Assembly (NCBI GenBank): GCA_019746135.1
Contig: JAIESI010000032.1
Location: forward strand, 32,838 to 96,837
Direction: 5' to 3'
DNA length: 64,000 nucleotides
DNA from: Xanthobacteraceae bacterium
Lineage (GTDB): Bacteria > Pseudomonadota > Alphaproteobacteria > Rhizobiales > Xanthobacteraceae
The translations under genes and the position numbers were made by a program. Under the pieces are notes generated by a model. That model did no database searches, was not told the origin of the DNA, and saw nothing but the letters and a program-made list of their open reading frames with translations. Within the stretch, counting starts at the first letter, position 1, and every line of letters begins with the position of its first letter. Shown one piece after another: positions 56,001-64,000 of the stretch.

Positions 56001-56844
56001 GTTTGACCGCCGCTGGGGGTCGTGGGCCGCGGGATTTGGCGGCTCGGGCGGCATCAGCGGCGACGCGGCGACCGGTTCGAACGACCTCAACATGACCACT
56101 TACGGCGTCGCGGTCGGGCTGGATTATCGCTTTTCATCGGACACCGTTGCCGGCTTCTCGTTTGCCGGCGGCGGAACCAATTGGGGGCTGCCGCAAGGCC
56201 TCGGCGGCGGCAGCAGCGACGCATTCCTGTTCGGCGCATACGCCGCCACGCGGTTGGGCCCGGCCTATCTCGCGACGTCGTTTGCATTTGCCAACCATTG
56301 GGTCTCAACCGATCGCACCGGCGTCAACGGTAATCGGCTGAAGGCCGACTATACCGGCCAGAACATCGGCGGCCGGATCGAGGGCGGCTACCGGTATGGC
56401 AACGTCTCGGGGGGCATCACGCCCTACGCTGCGGCGCAGGTCCAGGTGTTCCAGGCGCCGAGCTACACCGAGATCGACACGGACGGCGGCCCGTTCGCAC
56501 TTCACTACAATGCGAAGAACTCGACGGACTGGCGGACCGAGTTCGGTGCGCGCTTCGACGCGGCGCAAGCCGTCAATCCAACGACCGTTCTGACCTGGCG
56601 CAGCCGTCTGGCCTGGGGTCACAGCTGGACGAGCACGCCTTCACTCAACGCGGGTTTCGTGGCGTTGCCCGGCGCAATCTTCACCGTGACGGGCGCGGCG
56701 CCAGCCAAGGATGTTTTGCTCGCCTCGGCGGGCTTCGACCTGAGCCTGACCAGTGGCGTCACACTCTTGGGCAAGTTCGACGGTGAGTTCGGCAGCGGCA
56801 CCCAGATTTTCAGCGGAACGGCTGCGCTGCGCTACCGATGGTGA
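53041..56844 (+). CDS. Large classical autotransporter (type Va) with Gly-rich and beta-strand repeats
   Basis: The 1267-residue precursor has an extended signal peptide (cleaved near VWAEGG). A Gly/Ala-rich region (about 55-250, repeated GGAGG units) follows, then 3.5 autotransporter-associated beta-strand repeats of about 94 residues beginning near 416, 510, 605 and 701 (each with KxGTGxxTLSG and GTLxAGAAN). A 12-strand-type barrel begins near residue 990 (RRWGSWAAGFGGSG) and ends ALRYRW. The passenger should be a beta-helix displayed on the surface. Function may be adhesion; no protease triad is evident. Confidence 0.9.
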   Translation: MNTRTRQIKVYAGRRAGALGREVAASSRLGRKLATCVTFVSFLMATTALPVWAEGGDGGSDGVNAGGAGGTGFVGNAGGTSLTPAGGGGGGAGGGAGGGSAGGGAGGAGGANGNGAGAASITNAAPLAGGDGSSGGDGPPAGSGGGGGGGAGGYGAIVTGGGASSNSSTITGGDGGAGGASGGSLNNRGGNGGDGGVGIEFTTSGATFTNSAGATVTGGNGGAGGAAFGFGTAGIAGSGGAGIVGSGLTIINSGTISGGLSGTGLTRADAITFTGGANVLELQPGSFIAGNVVVQAGTGTLRLAGTGSGAFDASSIGPAAQYRGFGSFEKTGTSTWSLTGTTTALTPWTISGGTLSITADGSLGASGGVLTMDGGTLQFLNTTTSTRNVTLTANGGTFNTLGSPVTLGGTISGVGGSLTKTGLGILTLSGTSTYDGATTVEQGTLQAGANNVFSNVSAFEVKSGAVLDLNGFNQTLTSLAGAGNVTLGAGTLTTGDATNTTLSGAISGTGGLNKEGTGIFTLSGANNYSGTTNINAGTLQAGAASTFSSDSAIVVGAAGTLDLNGFNQSIGSLAGSGAVTLGAGTLTTGNDNTNTAFSGTMTGTGGLTKVGTGIFTLDTAVAYTGATNVDAGTLRAGAANVLAPGSAFTIASGATLDLNSFSQSIASLAGAGDVTLGIATLTAGSGNTSTTFSGNIFGTTGGLTKVGTGTLTLSGTGGYTGATNISGGTLLVTGDYAGSPFVVNSGGTLGGSGFVGATTVAGGGTLAPGSSTGLNVNGTLTFNSGSTYAVGVSPTAADKVVVAGTASLAGTVQATFQGGTLTPKTYTILTSAGLGGTTFDTLTAVGAPAGFALALSYTATDALLSLTAALGQDVPLNRNQQNVASAINSFFNGGGTLPPEFLAIYSLTGKGLQTALSQLSGEGATGAPRGAAMMTGQFLGLMLDPFVDGRTGGASSGGRIGFAQEDTLPDAALAYGTAPPRSPRLESFDRRWGSWAAGFGGSGGISGDAATGSNDLNMTTYGVAVGLDYRFSSDTVAGFSFAGGGTNWGLPQGLGGGSSDAFLFGAYAATRLGPAYLATSFAFANHWVSTDRTGVNGNRLKADYTGQNIGGRIEGGYRYGNVSGGITPYAAAQVQVFQAPSYTEIDTDGGPFALHYNAKNSTDWRTEFGARFDAAQAVNPTTVLTWRSRLAWGHSWTSTPSLNAGFVALPGAIFTVTGAAPAKDVLLASAGFDLSLTSGVTLLGKFDGEFGSGTQIFSGTAALRYRW

Positions 56845-56946
56845 CAACGATGATGCTGCTGGCCTGCAGCCACAGGGTAAGGCGGTTCGGCCGCGTCGCA
56901 ACTCCTCCTGCGGCGTGCAGGATCGTTTAACCCGAAGGCTCCCGCT

Positions 56947-56981
56947 GGCCCGGTGCGCCTGAAATCAGGGGGCGCCGGGCC
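56947..56981. terminator. GC-rich hairpin between convergent genes
   Basis: GGCCCGG-TG-CGCC pairs with GGCG-CCGGGCC around a ten-base loop, with a small bulge. It sits between the large autotransporter stop and the flavoprotein stop. It lacks a T-run on either strand, so termination may be Rho-assisted. Confidence 0.4.
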
Positions 56982-57001
56982 GAGCGCACGCTGTCCGGCG
57001 T

Positions 57002-58696
57002 TCAGTCCTTGCCCGCCACCGCCATCGCGGCGCGCCAGGCGAACACCAGCGCAGGTCCGAGCGTAATGCCCGGGCCCGGATAGGTGCCGCGCATGATCGA
57101 CGCCATGTCGTTGCCGCAGGCGTAGAGGCCGGGGATCGGCGCGCCGTTGCCGTCGAGCACGCGGCCGTCGGCGTCGGCCTTGAGCCCGATGCTGCTGCCG
57201 AGCGTGCTGGGATAGACCGCCATCGCGTAGTAGGGCGGGGTGGCGATCGGGCCGATGCACGGGTTGGGTCCGTGCTTCGGGTCGCCGTTGTTGCGGTCGA
57301 ACTCGGTCGAGCCCTTGCCGAAGTCCAGGTCCTCGCCGGTCGCGGCGTAGCGGTTGTTGCGGGCAATCTCCTCGTTGAGGCCCGCGGCATCGACGCCGAT
57401 CGCCTTGGCGAGCGCCTCGGCGGTTTTCGCTTCGACCAGATAGCCGTTTCTGATCATCCGGCCGAAGCTCTCCCGGTTGGGCGGGATGCGGCCGAGGCCG
57501 TATTTGTGCAGAAACCCGGCATCGCACACGAGCCACGCCGGAATGGTCGGTACGCTCGCGTGCGAGCGATGCATGCCGAGCACGAAGTCGTGATACGACA
57601 CCGCCTCGTCGACGAAGCGCCGGCCCGCGGCGTTGACCGCGATCAGCCCGGGCTTGGAGCGGTCGAGCGCGAGATGCGGATAGGCGCCGCGGCCGCCCTT
57701 CAGCCACGCGGTGCGCGACACCGGAGTCCAGAACACCGGCTGCTCATGATCGTCCTCGACCGCCGCGCCCGCCGCGCGCGCGATGCGCATGCCGTCGCCG
57801 GCCGCGCCGGCAAAGGCCACGGCGTCGGCGAGCGGCGGCGTCACGTGGTCGTTGAGCCGCACGGTGCTGCCGCCGAAGCCGCCGGTCGCGAGGATGACGC
57901 CGCGGCGCGCCGTCACGCGTTGCTGCCTGCCGTTGCTGCCGATCACCGCACCGGTCACGCGGCCGTCCTCGACGATCAGCTCCTGCAACGCCGCATTCAA
58001 CCGGATCGGCACCCGCTGGGCTTTGAGGCTCATCAGCAGTCGCGCGGCGAGCGCATTGCCCATCAGCAGCCGCGTGCCGCGGCGATGGCGCAGGCGGTCC
58101 CGCGCCTGACGCCAGACCAGCGACACGGCCTTGCGTAATGACGCGATCGAGCCGAACGGCCGGGCCAGCGGCTCGATGTCGTCGCGGCCGATCATCATGC
58201 CGCCGAGCGCCATGAACTCGCCGATCGGCGGCCGCAGCAATTTGAAATCGTTCCCCAGCAGGCGGCCGTCGAACGGCAGCGGCGCCAGCGCCCGGCCGGC
58301 AAGCGTCGCGCCCGGTCGGTTGACCAGATAGTCCGGATGCCTGGTGTAGGCGGAGAACTTCACCTCGCTGCGGCGCTCGAGATATTCGACCACGTCCTTG
58401 CCGGTCTCGAGATAGATGTCGCGGCGGTTGTCGGTCGCCGGACCGATGATCGCATCGAGGTAGCGGCGGGCGTCGTCGGTGGTGTCGGTGAAGCCTGCCT
58501 CGCGCGCCTGCCGCGTGCCGATCACCCAGATCGTGCCGGCCGAGGTCGCCGTGGTGCCGCCGACCTGGGCCGACTTTTCGCAGAGCAAAACGTCGAGGCC
58601 TTCCAGCGCGCAGGTGAGCGCCGCGGTCATGCCGCCGGCGCCTGCGCCGACGACCAGCGCATCGACCGTGAGCGCGTCCTGGTCCGGGGACGCCAT
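57002..58696 (-). CDS. FAD-dependent oxidoreductase, fumarate-reductase/KSTD family
   Basis: The 564-residue protein has an N-terminal FAD motif (ALVVGAGAGGMTAALTCALEG), EKSAQVGGTTATSAGTIWV typical of the flavoprotein group of fumarate reductase and 3-ketosteroid dehydrogenase, GVILATGGFGG, and a C-terminal GLYACGNDMASIMRGTYPGPGITLGPALVFAWRAA. It likely desaturates or reduces a cyclic or acidic compound. It starts three bases after the EamA gene stop, so one transcript is likely. The substrate cannot be told from sequence. Confidence 0.85.
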   Translation of the reverse strand: MASPDQDALTVDALVVGAGAGGMTAALTCALEGLDVLLCEKSAQVGGTTATSAGTIWVIGTRQAREAGFTDTTDDARRYLDAIIGPATDNRRDIYLETGKDVVEYLERRSEVKFSAYTRHPDYLVNRPGATLAGRALAPLPFDGRLLGNDFKLLRPPIGEFMALGGMMIGRDDIEPLARPFGSIASLRKAVSLVWRQARDRLRHRRGTRLLMGNALAARLLMSLKAQRVPIRLNAALQELIVEDGRVTGAVIGSNGRQQRVTARRGVILATGGFGGSTVRLNDHVTPPLADAVAFAGAAGDGMRIARAAGAAVEDDHEQPVFWTPVSRTAWLKGGRGAYPHLALDRSKPGLIAVNAAGRRFVDEAVSYHDFVLGMHRSHASVPTIPAWLVCDAGFLHKYGLGRIPPNRESFGRMIRNGYLVEAKTAEALAKAIGVDAAGLNEEIARNNRYAATGEDLDFGKGSTEFDRNNGDPKHGPNPCIGPIATPPYYAMAVYPSTLGSSIGLKADADGRVLDGNGAPIPGLYACGNDMASIMRGTYPGPGITLGPALVFAWRAAMAVAGKD

Positions 58697-58699
58697 GCC

Positions 58700-59683
58700 C
58701 TACACCCGCCACAGCAGGGCGCGGGCCAGCGGCTCCGGCAGACCAAGCGCGTTGACGATCAGGCCGGTGTCCACCGACACCATCAAGGCGCCGACAACCG
58801 AGATCGCGGTGCCGGCGAGCACCAGCGGCCCGATGACCTCGTGGGCGGGGTTGAGCCAGGTGGAAAACAGCATCCGGAACACCAGCGAGAATTGCAGCAG
58901 CGGCATCACCAGCATCACCGGCGCAACCGCGACGCCGGCGAAGAAAAAGCCTTGCGCCGCCGCCACGAACACCCCGGAGGCCGCGAACCAGCGCGCGTTG
59001 AGCGGGCTCATCGAAAAGACGTTGCGCCGGACCGCGGGCAAAATAAGGGCCAGCGCCGCCACCGCCGTGGCTGCGGCGTAGGAGATCAGCCCGCCGAGAA
59101 TGCCGGTCGCCGGACCGGTGTTTTCCAGCGCGAAGCGCGCCATCACCGGCGTCGAGCCGTAGGAGACGGCCGCGAGCGAAGCGAACAGATAGCCGGCGAC
59201 GTAACGGGGCGCGAACTTCGGCGCATCGGGTTCTGCAGGGCTTGTTGCCGCGGTGCGGGCCGGCGCCTGCTGGGTGATGACGGAGCCGCCGATGATCAGC
59301 GCGCCGCCGATCATCTGCAGCAGCGTGCACGGCTCGTGCAGCACCACGACGGCCATGACCATGGTCACGACCACCTGAAGTTGGACCACCGGCGCGGTCA
59401 GGTTGACGCCCGCCTCGGCATTGGAGCGAAAGTTGCAGTAGCGGCCGATGATGAAATGCACGACGCCGACCGCAGCCATCCATGCGGTGGCGGCCATTGG
59501 AAACTGCGGCAGGCGCAGCAGTTCGCCGGTCAGGAACGCCAGCGGCAGGAAGCAGACCACGCCAAGCGGGACGGTGACGGCCATTCCCTGGATCGGGGTG
59601 CCGCTGACCACACCGCGCCGCGCCATGGCGGTGTTCAGGGCGAACGACGCCGCCGACAGAATCGCGAAAATGGCTCCCAGCAC
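58700..59683 (-). CDS. EamA/DMT-family membrane exporter
   Basis: The 327-residue membrane protein has about ten hydrophobic segments in two EamA halves, separated by a polar loop (APARTAATSPAEPDAPKFAPR). I chose GTG at 59683, since GAGGGG lies five bases upstream. The ATG at 59710 is at the edge of a dispersed repeat and would add nine residues. Such carriers usually export amino acids or metabolites. It is upstream of the flavoprotein gene. Confidence 0.82.
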   Translation of the reverse strand: MLGAIFAILSAASFALNTAMARRGVVSGTPIQGMAVTVPLGVVCFLPLAFLTGELLRLPQFPMAATAWMAAVGVVHFIIGRYCNFRSNAEAGVNLTAPVVQLQVVVTMVMAVVVLHEPCTLLQMIGGALIIGGSVITQQAPARTAATSPAEPDAPKFAPRYVAGYLFASLAAVSYGSTPVMARFALENTGPATGILGGLISYAAATAVAALALILPAVRRNVFSMSPLNARWFAASGVFVAAAQGFFFAGVAVAPVMLVMPLLQFSLVFRMLFSTWLNPAHEVIGPLVLAGTAISVVGALMVSVDTGLIVNALGLPEPLARALLWRV

Positions 59684-59707
59684 TGAAACCCCTCGACTGC
59701 TTCGCCC

Positions 59708-59885
59708 CATAGCGCGTCGAAGACGCGCGTGAACGCGCTGGTGGCGAGCTACGGCGGGCTTGGAGTCCGCCGAAGCGCCCAGGCGCGACCCGGCTTCGCT
59801 CGCTCTGCGAGCTACGCCGGGCTGGAAGTCCGCCGTAGCGCGCAAGCGCGAAGGCGGAAGATGCGCGTCGACGCGCTGCTACGCG
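59708..59885. repeat. Dispersed palindromic intergenic repeat, copy 4
   Basis: It contains CATAGCGCGTCGAAGACGCG (as at 31690) and reversed arms of copies 1 and 2 (GAGCTACGGCGGGCTTGGAGTC, GCGCAAGCGCGAAGGCGG). It lies between the EamA start and a short ORF remnant, and has coding-like open frames only because of its composition. Confidence 0.7.
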
Positions 59886-59927
59886 TCGCAGTCTCGATGC
59901 TGCCAGATCGCTGAGAAACTGTCCTGC

Positions 59928-60134
59928 GCGGTTTTCGAAGGTCAGTCCCTCGCGGCCTTTGAGAGCCTCGCGGCCGCCTGCGAGGCGGCGTCGAAGAGTG
60001 CGGCGGTGACCCGCGTGATCGCGACCACCGGCCAGCGGCCCATGAGCGCCGACGACTGGCAGCTTTTCAAGAACCCGTCGCCCGAGACCTGGCCCGCTGT
60101 TTCGAGGCTGCTTGCTGACGGCGGTATGCCATAA
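59928..60134 (+). pseudogene. Short ORF, possible gene remnant beside a repeat
   Basis: After the repeat, an open frame reads AVFEGQSLAAFESLAAACEAASKSAAVTRV and continues PMSADDWQLFKNPSPETWPAVSRLLAD before a stop, with codon use like real genes. It has no plausible start of its own: the frame runs back into the repeat. I read it as the 3' end of a gene whose beginning was replaced by the repeat, or a very short unknown gene. No family recognised. Confidence 0.3.
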
Positions 60135-60222
60135 GGTCAGCCCTTGACCGGTCTGACGTGCAAGACTGCGCTGGTCTGGTCAGTCCGGGGCAGCGACAGA
60201 CAGGCGGGAGGGGAAGACTAAG

Positions 60223-61209
60223 GTGTCCAACAAGCCGATCGTCGTCGATTTTCACGCGCACATTCTCGAGCCGCATGTCCTGAAGGTGTCGTCGGGCCGT
60301 ACGGTGACGACCGGCTTTGGCGCGATCGCCGAGCTGCCGCGTCCGGCGGGCTCGCGCCGCGAGCAGTGGTACAAGCAGATGATGGAGCCCGAAGCCCATC
60401 TCGAAGGGCTGGCCAGGATGGGCGTGGACGTTTCGGTGATTTCGTCCTCGACCGTGATCCAGAACACCGCCTGGGCCGACGCCGGCACCGGACTGGAGCT
60501 CGACCGGCGCTGCAACGATATGATCGCCGATTGGGTCCGCCGCTATCCCGGCCGGTTCGTCGGTACGTTCACGATCCCGCTCAAGGATCCGCACCTTGCG
60601 CTGTCGGAAATGGAGCGCGCGGTGAGAGAGCTTGGCCTGCGGATCGCCAATCTGCCCGCCAATGTGGAGGGCGTGTATCTCGGCGAGCCGCGTTTCCGGC
60701 CGTTCTGGGAGGCGGCGAACGAGCTTGGCGTCATCGCCTTCATCCATCCTGACGGCGTGCTCGATCCGTGGTTTCAGAAATACAGCCTGTGGAATTCGGT
60801 CGGCCAGCCGATCGAGGAAGCCAAGGTGATGTCATCGCTGATCTACGAAGGCATCCTCGAAGCGTTTCCGGATATCAAGATCGTCATGGCGCACGGCGGC
60901 GGGTATATGCCGCACTACCACGGGCGGCTGGATCGCAACGTCAGGAACCGGCCCGACACGATGGCCAACATCAGCCACCCGCCGAGCTGGTATCTCAAGC
61001 GGTTCTACTACGACACATGCGTCTATGACCCCGTGACGCTGGACGCGCTGATCACGCGGGTCGGAGCGGACCGGATTCTGATGGGCTCGGATTTTCCGGT
61101 CGGCGAGACCGATCCCGTGGGGTTTCTCCGGCGCTGCGAGACGGTCGACGATCGCGCCTTCGCGCTGATCTCCGGCGAAACGGCCCGCGAGCTGCTCGGC
61201 CTGCGTTGA
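60223..61209 (+). CDS. Amidohydrolase of the ACMSD (decarboxylase) family
   Basis: The 328-residue protein has a metal-binding HxH (H11-A-H13), a third His in FIHPDG, a fourth in VMAHGGGYMPHYHGR and the acid in GSDFPVGE. This is the TIM-barrel amidohydrolase-2 pattern found in ACMSD and resorcylate decarboxylases. It probably decarboxylates an aromatic or muconate-type acid with Zn. It starts with GTG at 60223. It is monocistronic and converges on the dehydrogenase gene. Confidence 0.87.
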   Translation: MSNKPIVVDFHAHILEPHVLKVSSGRTVTTGFGAIAELPRPAGSRREQWYKQMMEPEAHLEGLARMGVDVSVISSSTVIQNTAWADAGTGLELDRRCNDMIADWVRRYPGRFVGTFTIPLKDPHLALSEMERAVRELGLRIANLPANVEGVYLGEPRFRPFWEAANELGVIAFIHPDGVLDPWFQKYSLWNSVGQPIEEAKVMSSLIYEGILEAFPDIKIVMAHGGGYMPHYHGRLDRNVRNRPDTMANISHPPSWYLKRFYYDTCVYDPVTLDALITRVGADRILMGSDFPVGETDPVGFLRRCETVDDRAFALISGETARELLGLR

Positions 61210-61267
61210 CGCGATGGCTGTTGCGGCCGGCCGCGACTGACGCCATCGCGGCTCCGCCACAAGCGGA

Positions 61268-62176
61268 TCAACCCCTCGCCTTGGCCTGCTCGGCGAGAAA
61301 CCGCCGCAACCGCTCGCGCACCGCGTCGGCGCTCTGCGGCGTCCACTTGCGGAAGCCCTCGCCGGTCCGCATGCCGAGCTTGCCCTGCGCGACCAGGTCC
61401 TTGATCAGCCGGGTCGGCTCGGTGCCGCGGTCGAGATCGGCCATCAGCGTGTTCTGGATGTCGAGCGTGAGGTCGACGCCGACGAGGTCGGTCTGCTCCA
61501 TCGGCCCGAGCACGGCCATTCGCGCGCCGAAGCCGCTTTTCACCACCTCGTCGATGGTGTCGGCGTCGCAGACACCCGCGGCGATCAGCGCGATCGCCTC
61601 GCGCTTCAGCGCATGCTGCAGCCGGTTGCCGACGAAGCCCGGAATGTCCTTCTTGACGTGGACCGGCTTGCGCCCGGCGTCGCGCAGCAGCGCCATGGTC
61701 TTCTGCACCGCTTCAGCGCTGGTGAACTCGTTCTGCGTGACCTCGACCAGCGGCACGAGGTGCGGCGGATTCCAGAAATGCGTGCCGATCACCCGGCCGC
61801 GATGCCTGAGCTTCTCGCCGATCCGGGTCGACGGGATCGCCGAGCTGTTGCTCGCAAGGATCGTGTCCGGCGCGGTCAGGCCTTCCAGCTCGGCAAACAG
61901 CTGCTGCTTCAGCGGCAGCTTTTCCGGCGCGGCCTCGAACACGAACGACACGTCCTGCATGGCCGGCGCCAGCTGCTCGTGCGACGAGATGCGAGCGAGC
62001 AGCGCCGGATCGCCGTCGAGCAGGGCGCGGGCGCTTTCCAGGCGCTCCGGCATGGTTTTCCGCCATTCCGCCGACGGATCGTAGACGCGGACGGTGTGGC
62101 CCGCGACGGCCAGGAGGTAGGCGATGCCGTGGCCCATCAGGCCCGCGCCGATCACTCCGATGGTCTGGCCGCTCAT
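61268..62176 (-). CDS. 3-hydroxyacyl-CoA dehydrogenase family protein
   Basis: The 302-residue protein has an NAD-binding motif (IGVIGAGLMGHGIAYLLA), the catalytic-region segment GTHFWNPPHLVPLVEV and DIPGFVGNRLQHALKREAIAL in the C-terminal domain. It oxidises a 3-hydroxyacyl (or related hydroxyacid) substrate. ATG at 62176 (MSGQTIG) is the family start; the track ORF adds 44 residues. The C-terminus MRTGEGFRKW is standard. It stands alone and converges with the amidohydrolase. Confidence 0.88.
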   Translation of the reverse strand: MSGQTIGVIGAGLMGHGIAYLLAVAGHTVRVYDPSAEWRKTMPERLESARALLDGDPALLARISSHEQLAPAMQDVSFVFEAAPEKLPLKQQLFAELEGLTAPDTILASNSSAIPSTRIGEKLRHRGRVIGTHFWNPPHLVPLVEVTQNEFTSAEAVQKTMALLRDAGRKPVHVKKDIPGFVGNRLQHALKREAIALIAAGVCDADTIDEVVKSGFGARMAVLGPMEQTDLVGVDLTLDIQNTLMADLDRGTEPTRLIKDLVAQGKLGMRTGEGFRKWTPQSADAVRERLRRFLAEQAKARG

Positions 62177-62359
62177 ATCGCTTCCTCTCGTCGCCTTGTC
62201 CGGTGAGTTCCGACCGTTAACGGCTGCGCAACGCTGTTTGTCAACACCTCCGCAAGCCTGTTCGTCAACGGAAACGCAAGCCGGATGCGCCATGTTCGCC
62301 GCCATCAAGCGCCGTCATGTCAACAAGAGGCGCATCGGGCGTTTACGGGGAGTCGGGGA

Positions 62360-63301
62360 ATGTTCGGCGCGATTTCACGCGTCCTGCTGCTGCTTGCGGC
62401 GATCACGGCCGTGGCGGTCACGGAAGCGCATGGCGGCCCGATGTGGCCGGCGACGATCCATCGCGAGGACGTCGACGTGTCGCGCTATCCGTGGTCGGCC
62501 GTCGGCAAGCTGTTCAACGAGACCGGGTCGTCGTGCAGCGGTGTGCTGATCTCGCGCGACGAGATCCTCACCGCGGCGCACTGCCTGTTCAACTACCGCA
62601 CGCGGCGGTTCATCCAGGCCTCGGCGCTGCATTTCCTGGTCGGCTACCGCACCGGGCGCTATGCGGCGCATGCGCGGATCGCACGCTATGACATCGGCCC
62701 GGGCTTCGATCCCGAGCGCTACGACCAGACCTCGGGTTCGGATTGGGCGGTGCTGACCGTCACCGAGGCGTTGCCGGAGCACATCGAGCCGCTGCGGCTT
62801 CGCCGCGACGCGGCACCGGCCGGCACCAAGGCGGTGCTGGCGGGCTATCCGCAGGATCGCGCCTTCGCGCTCACCGCCGACCGCGATTGCGAGCTGCGCG
62901 AGAAGGTCGGCGGCGGACGGCTGATGCTGCACACCTGCCGCGGCGTCAAGGGCACGTCGGGCGGGCCGATTCTCGTGGGCGAGGCCGGCAAGGACATGCA
63001 GATCGCGGCGATCCAGATCGCGACGTTCCGTCACGAGGGCGTCGACAAGATGCTGGCGATCCCGGCCGAGGCGATCCTGCGGCTTGGCGGCAACGGCGGG
63101 GAAGCTTCGCGCAGCCATGAGCCGGCGTTTCCAATGGCGCCGCAGTGCTTCGGCTTGCGCGACATCGGGCTGATCGATGTTCAGCTCAGGCTTGGCCTCG
63201 ATCTGTTCGAGACCGCTGCGTCGAGCCGCGGGCCGAGCGAGCAGCGCGTGGCGGACGCCGCCTGGATCGCCTTTGAGGCGTTCTCTATTCCGGTGCCCTA
63301 G
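62360..63301 (+). CDS. Exported trypsin-like serine protease
   Basis: The 313-residue precursor has a signal peptide (cleaved near VTEAHGG) and a chymotrypsin-fold domain with H74 (LTAAHC), D128 (SGSDWAVL) and S200 (GTSGGPI). Cys60 and Cys75 around the His suit the usual disulfide. About 70 residues follow the domain and contain the unrecognised AFPMAPQCFGLRDIGLIDVQLRLGL segment. ATG at 62360 begins the signal; the track adds 25 residues. Its 3' end overlaps the convergent VOC gene by 17 bases. Confidence 0.88.
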   Translation: MFGAISRVLLLLAAITAVAVTEAHGGPMWPATIHREDVDVSRYPWSAVGKLFNETGSSCSGVLISRDEILTAAHCLFNYRTRRFIQASALHFLVGYRTGRYAAHARIARYDIGPGFDPERYDQTSGSDWAVLTVTEALPEHIEPLRLRRDAAPAGTKAVLAGYPQDRAFALTADRDCELREKVGGGRLMLHTCRGVKGTSGGPILVGEAGKDMQIAAIQIATFRHEGVDKMLAIPAEAILRLGGNGGEASRSHEPAFPMAPQCFGLRDIGLIDVQLRLGLDLFETAASSRGPSEQRVADAAWIAFEAFSIPVP

Positions 63302-63743
63302 GCCCGTCGCCCCACTGTACCAGCTCGAGGGTGATGCCCTCGGGACCCTCGAAGAGCCGCAGCTTCCGGCTGATATAGTCCATCTCGTCGCTCAGCATGG
63401 TGACGCCGTTGGCCACGAGGTGCGCGGTGGCCGCCTCGATGTCGTCGACGCGGAACCCGAGGTGGTTGAATCCACGTTGCCGCAGATTCGTCGGGTGCGC
63501 ACCCGGATCGGCCCCCGGGGTCGGCTCGAACACGAGCAGCTGGATTTCGAAGCGAGGATTCGCTCCCTCAAGCGCGAGCGTGATGTGCTGCGCTTTCATG
63601 CCCGGCATGCCCATGTACCGGGCGGGAACGCCGCCGTCGATCGTCGCGACGTGCTCCTTTCGGAAGCCGAGGAGCGCGAAGAATGCGATCGCCCGTTCGG
63701 TGTCGGCCACCGCGATAGTAACGTGATCCGGATTGAGGAACAT
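63285..63743 (-). CDS. VOC-family (glyoxalase/dioxygenase-like) protein
   Basis: The 152-residue protein begins MFLNPDHVTIAVADTERAIAFFALLGF, followed by HITLALEGANPRFEIQLLVFEP, NHLGFRVDDIEAATAHL and GPEGITLELVQW. These give the paired beta-alpha-beta-beta-beta units and the His/Glu metal ligands of the vicinal oxygen chelate superfamily. It could be a lyase, isomerase or dioxygenase; the substrate is unknown. It converges on the serine protease gene with a 17-base overlap. Confidence 0.85.
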   Translation of the reverse strand: MFLNPDHVTIAVADTERAIAFFALLGFRKEHVATIDGGVPARYMGMPGMKAQHITLALEGANPRFEIQLLVFEPTPGADPGAHPTNLRQRGFNHLGFRVDDIEAATAHLVANGVTMLSDEMDYISRKLRLFEGPEGITLELVQWGDGPRAPE

Positions 63744-64000
63744 CTCGCTTGCTCCTTCTCGTCAACGCATCGGGCGGCGCCCGCTCACCTGTGCCGAGTA
63801 AGCTGCCGGCATCCCACGATACGCGAGTTCGCAGTCACCTCCATGGGGCACATCTCAATCGTGTCCGGCCCGGTCAGACGAAGCCGTCGTCATCGACCAT
63901 GTCTGTGGTTCTGCGATCCTCCCGGGGTGCTGTCCGAAAAGTGGTTGGAATTCGGCGTGGCGCGATCTCCGATAACATGAGGGTATCGTTTCAGGCTGCG
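63744..64000. other. Right-edge region with no identified gene
   Basis: After the VOC start, 257 bases contain only short frames without a recognisable product. It should include the VOC promoter. A gene beginning beyond the edge cannot be excluded. Confidence 0.4.

Overview
The window looks like chromosomal DNA of a high-GC alphaproteobacterium, most likely a member of the Hyphomicrobiales (Rhizobiales) near Bradyrhizobium, Rhodopseudomonas or Xanthobacteraceae. This rests on the strongly GC-biased third codon positions (long antisense shadow ORFs everywhere), the wealth of Liv-type ABC transporters and Bug-type (TctC) binding proteins, and several palindromic intergenic repeats of the kind seen in rhizobial genomes. 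It is an inference from content; there is no rRNA or marker gene to settle it. I saw no tRNA, rRNA, CRISPR array or intact insertion sequence.

Layout. 1-3421: a c-di-GMP signalling patch (CHASE2-PAS-GGDEF cyclase running off the left edge, FecR-domain protein, PilZ protein). 3455-11624: an aromatic or organic-acid catabolic cluster (Rieske oxygenase beta and alpha, FAD monooxygenase, Bug binding protein, enoyl-CoA hydratase, acyl-CoA ligase, and a divergent UbiD decarboxylase). 11662-18780: a matrixin-like protease, then ATP-grasp, alpha-E and transglutaminase genes with a Spy/CpxP-like protein and an OmpR/EnvZ-type two-component pair embedded among them; a sequence matching the E. coli CpxR box lies upstream. 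18793-21608: polysaccharide deacetylase, a transglutaminase-like unknown and a DUF1445 protein. 21837-31582: two complete Liv-type ABC transporters back to back. 31839-36752: a form-II CoxL-like molybdenum hydroxylase subunit, a ParE/RelE-type toxin-antitoxin pair, a GntR-family regulator and a signal-less NMT1-like protein. 36871-45961 (minus strand): a third Liv system with two near-duplicate binding proteins, a second Bug protein, a luciferase-like oxidoreductase and an alpha/beta hydrolase.

46311-50414: a second UbiD gene followed 5 bp later by a lower-GC SIR2-domain gene, whose stop codon abuts a decayed copy of a UbiD 3' end. This is the most striking structure in the window: an apparent one-gene SIR2 (candidate anti-phage NADase) cassette placed at the end of ubiD, with a C-terminal half I do not recognise. 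50948-56844: a surface module with a trimeric (YadA-type) autotransporter, a small exported protein and a 1267-residue classical autotransporter. 57002-63743: a flavoprotein with an EamA exporter, an ACMSD-type amidohydrolase, a 3-hydroxyacyl-CoA dehydrogenase, an exported trypsin-like protease and a VOC-family protein.

How it works together. Most genes serve uptake and breakdown of small carboxylated or aromatic compounds: Liv and Bug proteins capture substrates, and CoA ligase, hydratase, dehydrogenase, Rieske oxygenase and UbiD decarboxylases process them. Exact substrates cannot be read from sequence. Starts were moved inward from the ORF track in many places because the track extends each ORF upstream into shadow sequence.
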